13,104 bases of DNA, taken from the NCBI GenBank assembly GCA_002887195.1, contig PJAB01001641.1:1-13104 (forward strand), written 5' to 3'. Below the pieces are notes generated by a model. The model did not search any database, was not told the DNA's origin, and saw only the letters and a list, made by a program, of their open reading frames with translations. The position numbers were made by a program, and so were the translations under genes. This document shows positions 7,901-13,104 of the stretch, piece by piece. Source of the stretch: Chrysochromulina parva. Its lineage: Eukaryota > Haptophyta > Prymnesiales > Chrysochromulinaceae. Within the stretch, counting starts at the first letter, position 1. Every line of letters begins with the position of its first letter.

Positions 7901-9439
7901 CGTCGCCATCAGTGGCGGACGTGGGGGCTTGGAATCGGGGTCTTCGTCTTTGCCGTCGATGCGATCAATGTTGTCAAAGGCGTGTCCATGTTTGCCAGAA
8001 GACACGTCATCAACATTAGGGATGCGTACAACATGTGCTGCGGTGTGCGGCTTGGCGCGTGCAACCACGCCTGCACCGTTGAGCAACAGTTCAGCAATTG
8101 CTTGTATCACCGTCTTATGGCCGATGAGTGAGACGAGCAGCTTCATCGCACGCTCGGCGGGCATCGCGCCGAGAGCCGTGACAAAGTGATACTCGAGACC
8201 GGGGGTCAAGGGGCGGCTCAGCTTCTGCACCTCTTCTTGGAGCAGAGCCTGCAAGCCAGAAGACAGCACGCGGTGCGGCTGGAGGGCGTCCAGCCATGCA
8301 TCTAGGGTCCAATCCATGAAGTCGTCGTCGTCGCCGTCAATGCCATCAGCACAAGCCGAAGCACCCTGCAACGCCTCGACAACGGCGTCGGCCAACGTTC
8401 TGTTTTCCTTTTTCGACAACGTCACAGATTTCCGCCGCTTCATTTTTTGAAGTCGGAGATGGGCCTCGAAGTCGACCTCCTCGACTGACGATACGCGTGC
8501 CGGTTCGGCTGACGACACGCTTGCCGATTCGGCTGACTCGACTGCAGGCTTCGGGATGTCCTCTTCGCTGCTTCTTCTCTTCTTCCTGACACGAAGCTTT
8601 GAGCTTGTGACTCGCCGCTTCGACTCTCGAGCTCGGAGCAGGGCCTCGAAGCCAGCCTCGACGGACGACACATTTGGCGTGCTCGATGGAACCCTCCGCT
8701 CAGGATCCTCGATGGTCAGGCGCACCTCGCCGTTTGCGATGGACGCCTCGAGCGCTTCCATATTCGTCGGGCCAGCGCCGACAGCCGGTCGGCCATTTAC
8801 CTCGAGAATACGCATGCGCGGAAGCAGCCGGGGCTCAGCGCGCGAGATGATGCTGTTCTCGGTCACCTGAACAATCCTGGGCGCCTCTGCTGCCTTGCCT
8901 CCGAGAACCAGTCCAAGCGATTTCGCGCCCTGTGGGTTGCGAAGCACCATTTGGAATATTGTGGGCTCGCGGGGTGCTACCGTTATGCCGGTTTCGGCCT
9001 GCTTTCGCAGCCGTGCGAATCGATCGCTCTTCTCTTCCAGTCGTGCAACGGCCCTTTTGCGCAGCTCGACCATCTTGAAGATGGGGAACCAATCAATGTC
9101 CGCGCCTTTAACAAGGCTTTCTTCTCCCTCCACCTCCAGCTCGACAATGCCAACTGCAGCTCTCAGGAGTTGGCTGGCCTCGTACGGACCGTTCACTGCT
9201 ATTCCGTTAATGGACAAGATGCGCATGCCCACGGCTAGCCGAGGTCGCGCTCGCACGGCTGGCGAGTCCTCCGACACGCCGATAATGGTGGGAGGCTCGT
9301 AAGAATTGCCCTGAAGCAAGATCCCTATCGGGGAGCTGTCCTTGAAGAGCTTGATCGGGAACGCAATTGTCGATGATGAATTCTTGGCGTCCACAGCCTG
9401 TTCGACGGGGCCCACCCGTGCGGACCATCCGGCACCCAT
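4967..9439 (-). CDS. Large PDZ-PDZ, EF-hand, coiled-coil, ADP-ribosyltransferase-domain protein (1490 aa)
   Basis: A single uninterrupted frame starts at the ATG at 9439. Domains in order: PDZ 1 at about 26-104 (loop PIGILLQG 37-44) and PDZ 2 at about 161-248 (SLGLVLGG 174-181); a basic, internally repeated segment at about 257-340; an EF-hand pair with complete loops D527-E538 and D563-E574; an Ala/Glu/Lys/Gln-rich coiled coil at about 604-864; then an ADP-ribosyltransferase-like domain. That domain shows VYRGL (R1079), GFMSTTT (S1107) and YPGEAEVCFPP (E1150-A-E1152), the R-S-ExE pattern of arginine-type mono-ADP-ribosyltransferases using NAD. The last 300 residues are helical and unrecognised. 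M-G-A-G-W-S fits an N-myristoylation start. It has no secretion signal, so it is probably an intracellular signalling protein. Activity is inferred from motifs only; the combination is unfamiliar to me. Confidence 0.9.
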   Translation of the reverse strand: MGAGWSARVGPVEQAVDAKNSSSTIAFPIKLFKDSSPIGILLQGNSYEPPTIIGVSEDSPAVRARPRLAVGMRILSINGIAVNGPYEASQLLRAAVGIVELEVEGEESLVKGADIDWFPIFKMVELRKRAVARLEEKSDRFARLRKQAETGITVAPREPTIFQMVLRNPQGAKSLGLVLGGKAAEAPRIVQVTENSIISRAEPRLLPRMRILEVNGRPAVGAGPTNMEALEASIANGEVRLTIEDPERRVPSSTPNVSSVEAGFEALLRARESKRRVTSSKLRVRKKRRSSEEDIPKPAVESAESASVSSAEPARVSSVEEVDFEAHLRLQKMKRRKSVTLSKKENRTLADAVVEALQGASACADGIDGDDDDFMDWTLDAWLDALQPHRVLSSGLQALLQEEVQKLSRPLTPGLEYHFVTALGAMPAERAMKLLVSLIGHKTVIQAIAELLLNGAGVVARAKPHTAAHVVRIPNVDDVSSGKHGHAFDNIDRIDGKDEDPDSKPPRPPLMATIDRELLRLVFDKFDANASGRVSTAEMSAMLKEIDVKKTPEEIAKMMSDADRDDDGEINFEEFVAAVQKQTASGGDIANVFINAAGFFGFLNRNTKLDEAKERVELAAKEAAIRVAQETADFAAAASAAAASSAADEAIARAERDAKEVAQRAIQEAAELAAAAAAAVAENQKQMDSFAAERDAMNEKVAKLEAAAEAQAAHAAQATQAALAKLSEEVAAAKKRVEEAATQQKRAEVSAAAAAAAAAAAEAQHNSDAAQKSRELEEQAATLKAEAEKQKQVLRKQQQKLEEQMLAVQAEKERREREAKEESERKEAEAKAKLLKLEKEKERERRRLAEELYKTQEQLLQANLTLNKDGVPVILDRYIENNPAGFELKYGTLDDFRGGLKVLLGADVPPPDQVLSGMEAEHTKRLDSDTPFEVYNYGTVTTSRYEFYFVIDPSGTRLNSLGIDQWPVDTKLKAAGRPCRQANSVRSFREVRANINTQLEEAGSSPLNLEEFCAARLYTGPLYMKYNGCLRGILPDSPQFFQIAYERLCQGNSYAATIHTINLALVKLSMLQKVQKVYRGLAGKLPKPFRVEDKYCARGGVELGFMSTTTNQHVAEEYASSAPGSLLLEIEQGLLDRGAEIAWLSEYPGEAEVCFPPLTALGVRTTKVKGALLVVSCSTSICSRPALRDKNERLPQELVRLTEMALAAVGDTVAGAVKYLTGCPATVQHTPLGNKKAFLPPVLQAGISRVALVPKETRTRDAILDVCLDIDLVNAGDTKSEREAVVAQLSDVLSVATEIIDGLAHAELAINPDEEQAEAEYWARLFFDRLFPIVDADMRAMVNVEKLAEIKRYRQPPEAVAKILTAAVILLEGAPGRGALPKLNHDALSSWTGTGGLRNALDAHAILKALSDFDLTAVTTARWKKVKNALGDVTTREAMMSSAPLAALFRWMKMQGLRAERVKTTKKEANAAADMAAAIAAKPDPDEDNT
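7158..7190 (-). repeat. GCG/CGC trinucleotide microsatellite coding polyalanine
   Basis: Eight GCG units, one GCA and two more GCG lie on the plus strand. On the coding minus strand they encode a run of alanines inside the coiled coil of the ART protein. Length variation between strains is likely. Confidence 0.9.
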
Positions 9440-9851
9440 GCAGTCCCGCGGGCGTGCGACACGACGGGCACAACGTGCATTCTCCAGGAGATGTAAAACG
9501 ACGGCCCCTCACACCACACTTGTGACTTGTCACTTTCCCAAAAAGGAAAGGTGCTGCTGCTGCTGTTTAACACAACGCGCGCGATCTCCGGACCCCTAAA
9601 AGGAAATTGGGGCGCGCGCGGCGTGGAGCGCGCTGACCAGACTGACTTACCGAAATCTATCCGACCCGTTCCTACAGTACCCGATTGTATGATCCAAGAC
9701 GCATGACCATGAGTCTTGCGTGTGTGTCTTCTAACGAGAAGGGGTCCTAGCAAAGTAAATTCCACGACATGCCAAGCACCAACATTTACATAGATCATGA
9801 AGCGTCTAAATGTATACCGCGCCTCATCGCCACGTCGCGTATCTCAAAATA
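9440..9851. promoter_or_regulatory. Intergenic region: promoter of the ART gene and 3' end of the next gene
   Basis: No gene is supported in these 412 bases. A CTG run at 9551-9566, the 12-mer TCTCCGGACCCC at 9585-9596, and AAAAGGAAATTGGGGCGCGC just after it all have counterparts in other intergenic regions of the window. They sit about 110-180 bases upstream of the ART gene start. An RNA-level signal for the end of the upstream gene was not identified. Confidence 0.45.
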
Positions 9852-12557
9852 TCAATCCTCGCCGAGCTTGACCTTGGCCCAGGCACGGGCATCTCTTATG
9901 CTGAGATGCAGGACCACACTGCAGCTTGCACTGGACACCTCGTCGATGATGGTCCTGATGATACTTGTGACCATATGCTCCACGCAGCGGGCGAGGGGCT
10001 GCATAGGCTCGCCGCCCCAAGCAACTGCATGTGTGCTCTTGAAATCGACAAACTCGTCCAGGATCTCCTGATCCAACTCTTTCTTCATGAGCATGAGCAG
10101 AAACATTCCCCCGTCGGAGCACTTCGCCTTCGAGAGCTCCTCGTCAGTTGGTAACGCCTTGACCAAGCTCAGCCTGCAAATCGCCTCCATGAATCCCTCG
10201 AACGGCAGGTGGTTTTCTTTGGTTTCGCCCTTCGTCATGCGTGCGTCGATCACGGCCATGCGGCTCATCACGAAGCTCAGCGTAACGTCCCGCTCGGAAA
10301 CGTCCACTCCGATGAATCCGAGCGCCCTGATGAACTCTGACCACTCTGCGAGGCTGAGCAAGTTTTTGTGTCCAAATTCCGTGCCCGAGGCCACTGAAAA
10401 CACGTTGCGCAGCGAGCTCTCGTACTTGCACAACACGTCATTCACGGTCGACTCATACGCGAGCTTGCGGAAGTCATTGTAGTCTCGAAAGATCCTCTTG
10501 TCGACGCGCGGCTCGATCAACTCGGCGAAGAGCTGCCGCACTGCCATCGAGATGTCGCGGATAGCTCCCGGCTTCACCCACCGATTGATGGCGACCTCAA
10601 CGAGCAAGTATAGAAACTCGACTCGATTGAGAGCCTTGGCGTCCGAGTGTGTGACGGCCTTGCCTTGCACCTTTGCTTTGGCCTTCTCGTAGTTGACAGA
10701 GCGTGCATTCACGGCAATGAAGAGCGTGTCCATGTCCGACTTTTTGCAGAACTTGGAGCCGTCGACCACCAGCTTGAAGTCCTCAATAAACGCGCTCCAC
10801 TGATTGAGGGCGAGGGACGAGAGGCTGCCGCCGACTGCCGCGTAGTACTCGAAGAGTTGCACGATCCGGTCGTGGTAGTCCCACAGCACCGCCTTCGTCT
10901 CCGCCACCTCGTCCGAGATGCCATCCCCGTCGGCATCAACGCCGCCGCCATCGTCAAGCTTGTCGATAAGCTTCGAAAGGCCGAGCTCGCAGGCCTGCTT
11001 CCAGTCGACGTTGAACCGCTTCAGCTCCACCTCATCCGTGTCGAAGATGTCCTTTGAGTCGGCGAACGCGGCGCGCGGCTGCCAGATGAATTTTTGTTGG
11101 CGCGATTGTTCCGCAGGTTTGGGTGCCACTTTAGGTGGCGGCTCTGGTTGCTTCGGCGACGCAGTGGCTCTGCGTCGCAGAAGAATCATCGGGGGCTCTG
11201 AAGCAACATAACGGCTGGAGTAGACGTTGAAGTACGCGTGGTCGTAGGCGAGCTGGAGCTGTGGCGCGCTGGTTGTCTGGCGATCGATCATCGCACCGAC
11301 GCGGCTGGCGTGATTGCCCCGCGCCGTCTGTCGAGAGTTGTAGAGTCGCCAGGCTGTGCGCATCCTCCCCTGTTGCTCCAGCTGCACCTTCGTCAATTGC
11401 TTGTGCGGCGTTGGCAGCAGCGGCATCCCACTTTCATCACTCTGCATCTTTTTCAACGCCGCCTGCATCGACACTGAGACTTGGCGCTTTCTTCTGGTCG
11501 CCCTCCTTTTCAGCGCCGCCGGTGTGCCACTTCCCTGGATGGCCATCTCCCTGGTTGGCACCTCAATTGGAACAATATCCATCCCGCGCCAGCCTTGACC
11601 ATTGGCCCGAAGGGAGCTCGCTGCTAATGCCAGCGGTACTCGCTTCTTGGAAGAGCTGGTTGGCACACTAGTTGGCAGCCAGCTCGCTGCGTTGGCATGT
11701 GGCAGGCTCGGAGTGCTCCAATATGAAGCCAAGGCGGTTGCAGGCCTTGTTGGAGCGTGCGCAACGCTGTGGAGGTTTGGCATTGAAGCCGAAGCAGTCG
11801 AAGCCAAGGCCAGGTCTGGTGCGGTCGCGGGTCTCAGTGCTAAGTTCGACCCCGGGTCAGATTGATGCGGCGGCAGAAAGTCGTCGGGCTCGCTCTCCTC
11901 CGGCACAAAGGCGCTGGAGAGACCGTCTGCCGTGTGGATGGCATCGAGGTACTGGTTCGAGAGAGAGCCATCGACGATCCTCGTTCCACCGTACAGGATT
12001 GTCACGAGCGTCGAGCCTCGTGCAATCCGTTCCTCGCGTGCCTTTTGTAGAGCGCGGGCCCTGTCCTCTTGAGGCAGCTCCCTGGATGCACTCGCTGCTC
12101 GCAACTGCGTGTGAATACGCATCGATGAGGGGTGGTCGTTGATGGATTGCCGGACGTCGTCGATTGATGGCCGATTCGAGGACGGCCTGGTAAGCCGGAC
12201 AGTGGCCACAGGGGCTTTAACAGCGACAGAGTTGTCTTCTACCGATGGCTGCCGTGACCTCGCGGCCGCTGCCGGATCATGAGCGGCCTCTGGCGCGAGC
12301 ATGAATGACGTGCGTGCCCATGGCGCAAAGGGCTTGCCATCATGCAGCTGGCGCAGCTCGGAGATGGCCTGGCGCATGCGCATTAGTTCCTGCTCCTTCG
12401 CCATCAGCGTCGCTCGAAGGCCTTCTACCTGCAAACAAGGCGGGAGCGCGGCGCGCGGCGCGCGCGTACGTTCTATTTGCGAGAACTCGACATCGTCAGA
12501 GTCGGAAGGTTTCGAAGCTTGTCTCTCACGAGGAAACGAGTGTACCGGTAATACCAT
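9852..12557 (-). CDS. Conserved protist protein with a calcium-loop motif, function unknown (about 860-900 aa; 5' end uncertain)
   Basis: An open frame runs from an ATG at 12557 to the stop at 9852; the part from 12428 down is secure. Its first 40 residues are helical (MAKEQELMRMRQAISELRQL). A long Ser/Pro/Ala-rich, probably disordered middle follows, with basic patches such as LKRRATRRKRQ. Near 10937-10905 the frame reads DADGDGISDE, an EF-hand or thrombospondin-type-3-like calcium loop. The well-structured C-terminal part includes WDYHDRIVQLFEYYAAVGGSL, SKFCKKSDMDTLFIAV and LPFEGFMEAICRLSLVKALP. This C-terminal block resembles unnamed proteins of dinoflagellates and haptophytes as far as I can judge; I give no function. 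It is head to tail with the ART gene. Codons above 12428 have many A/T third positions, unlike the rest, suggesting intron sequence there. Confidence 0.8.
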   Translation of the reverse strand: MVLPVHSFPRERQASKPSDSDDVEFSQIERTRAPRAALPPCLQVEGLRATLMAKEQELMRMRQAISELRQLHDGKPFAPWARTSFMLAPEAAHDPAAAARSRQPSVEDNSVAVKAPVATVRLTRPSSNRPSIDDVRQSINDHPSSMRIHTQLRAASASRELPQEDRARALQKAREERIARGSTLVTILYGGTRIVDGSLSNQYLDAIHTADGLSSAFVPEESEPDDFLPPHQSDPGSNLALRPATAPDLALASTASASMPNLHSVAHAPTRPATALASYWSTPSLPHANAASWLPTSVPTSSSKKRVPLALAASSLRANGQGWRGMDIVPIEVPTREMAIQGSGTPAALKRRATRRKRQVSVSMQAALKKMQSDESGMPLLPTPHKQLTKVQLEQQGRMRTAWRLYNSRQTARGNHASRVGAMIDRQTTSAPQLQLAYDHAYFNVYSSRYVASEPPMILLRRRATASPKQPEPPPKVAPKPAEQSRQQKFIWQPRAAFADSKDIFDTDEVELKRFNVDWKQACELGLSKLIDKLDDGGGVDADGDGISDEVAETKAVLWDYHDRIVQLFEYYAAVGGSLSSLALNQWSAFIEDFKLVVDGSKFCKKSDMDTLFIAVNARSVNYEKAKAKVQGKAVTHSDAKALNRVEFLYLLVEVAINRWVKPGAIRDISMAVRQLFAELIEPRVDKRIFRDYNDFRKLAYESTVNDVLCKYESSLRNVFSVASGTEFGHKNLLSLAEWSEFIRALGFIGVDVSERDVTLSFVMSRMAVIDARMTKGETKENHLPFEGFMEAICRLSLVKALPTDEELSKAKCSDGGMFLLMLMKKELDQEILDEFVDFKSTHAVAWGGEPMQPLARCVEHMVTSIIRTIIDEVSSASCSVVLHLSIRDARAWAKVKLGED

Positions 12558-12654
12558 TGGTTGTGAGATTCGTCTGTGTGCCTTTGTGCGTCCGCGTGTT
12601 CCGTGTGTCTCGTGTGTGTCCCGGCTCCACCCGGTGTCTTTTTACCGGTAATAC
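12429..12654 (-). other. Candidate 5' intron of the calcium-loop gene (226 nt)
   Basis: A good acceptor, CTTGTTTGCAG|GTAGAAGG, ends at 12429. With a donor at 12654 (CTG|GTATTA) or 12645 (CCG|GTAAAA), an upstream exon beginning at the ATG at 12717 (MNALRARDVKQLKVPFF) joins the main frame at phase 0 in both cases. The unspliced reading through 12557 is the alternative. Confidence 0.4.
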
Positions 12655-12656
12655 CA
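12543..12656. repeat. Exact 14-bp direct repeat, copies 100 bp apart
   Basis: TACCGGTAATACCA occurs at 12543-12556 and 12643-12656. One copy overlaps the ATG at 12557 and the other overlaps the candidate donors at 12654 and 12645. No matching element ends or splice pair delimit the 100-bp unit. Confidence 0.85.
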
Positions 12657-12717
12657 GGGGAAATCTGAAAAAGGGGACTTTCAACTGTTTCACGTCTCGA
12701 GCACGCAGCGCGTTCAT

Positions 12718-13104
12718 ACGATACGGCTCACCGCAAAGTTTTCAATGTGCTCAGTGCGACGCGGATTTCCCGCGTGTGTTAGAAATCACACAGACACACA
12801 TTCACATTCATACTGTAACACCGCTTGTATGAAAGTTAACGCGACACACGCGACAACCGGTGCTACGGCCCGTGTCGCGTTACGTTCACAGTATCACAGG
12901 ACGATGAGTTTGTTTGCAGAGTGTATTGATCCTGAGTCTTCTACCCGGAGTTCGCCAACGACGCGTAACCACACGATCCAGGGTCCCTGAGCGACCCCGA
13001 TAATTGCGTGACGAAACCATTCATTCAAATGAATTAAATCCTCATGAATCCTGCATAGGACCTTCCTAAAGTGTGCCCAACTATGAAAGGGACATAATTG
13101 GAAA
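12718..13104. other. Right-edge region, no gene seen
   Basis: No coding region is convincing here. The first 180 bases hold a GCGGATTTCCCGC motif at 12761-12773, which contains an E2F-like TTTCCCGC, the second copy of the 28-bp element at 12835-12862, and an interrupted inverted repeat at 12810-12894. The last 100 bases are AT-rich and carry ATTCAAATGAAT. It may be the promoter of the gene to the left. Confidence 0.45.
12810..12894. repeat. Interrupted inverted repeat
   Basis: ATACTGT at 12810-12816 pairs with ACAGTAT at 12888-12894, and inside these AACGCGACAC at 12838-12847 pairs with GTGTCGCGTT at 12872-12881. Both arm pairs are perfect. The spacers between outer and inner arms differ in length (21 and 6 bases), so the structure would be bulged. 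Confidence 0.7.

Noticed and set aside
7578..8189. Plus-strand frame of about 200 codons
   Set aside because: It lies opposite the EF-hand and linker part of the ART gene and has no recognisable motif; high-GC genes commonly have open antisense frames.

Overview
The window looks like nuclear DNA of a GC-rich unicellular alga, most likely a haptophyte or a relative with a secondary plastid. That placement is an inference. It rests on short GT-AG spliceosomal introns, very long intron-poor genes next to split ones, large U-box/ankyrin, PDZ/EF-hand and ADP-ribosyltransferase proteins of protist style, and a possible signal-plus-plastid leader. No bacterial operon structure, tRNA, rRNA, CRISPR array or transposase was recognised.

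Layout. 1-1153 (minus, continues off the left edge): a U-box/ankyrin protein, probably an E3 ubiquitin ligase. Its reading frame changes twice within about 300 bases. 1154-1484: a short divergent promoter region. 1485-2542 (plus): a two-exon GNAT acetyltransferase with an N-terminal targeting leader. 2543-2867: intergenic, with a strong hairpin. 2868-4513 (plus): a two-exon protein with a UBA/CUE-like N-terminus, a DUF72 (YecE-like) barrel and a PCNA-box-like tail. 4514-4966: convergent 3' regions. 4967-9439 (minus): a single-exon 1490-residue protein with two PDZ domains, an EF-hand pair, a long coiled coil and an R-S-E type ADP-ribosyltransferase domain. 9440-9851: intergenic. 9852-about 12557 (minus): a large protein with a calcium-loop motif, of a family I cannot name, whose 5' end is probably split by an intron. 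12718-13104: no gene seen, but direct and inverted repeats.

The genes are neighbours rather than a pathway. The two large minus-strand genes lie head to tail and both carry calcium-binding loops, so a shared calcium-signalling role is possible but unproven. The most unusual gene is the PDZ-EF-hand-ART protein, which reads like a calcium-responsive, possibly membrane-anchored ADP-ribosylating scaffold. Several short sequence elements recur between the intergenic regions and may be promoter motifs.
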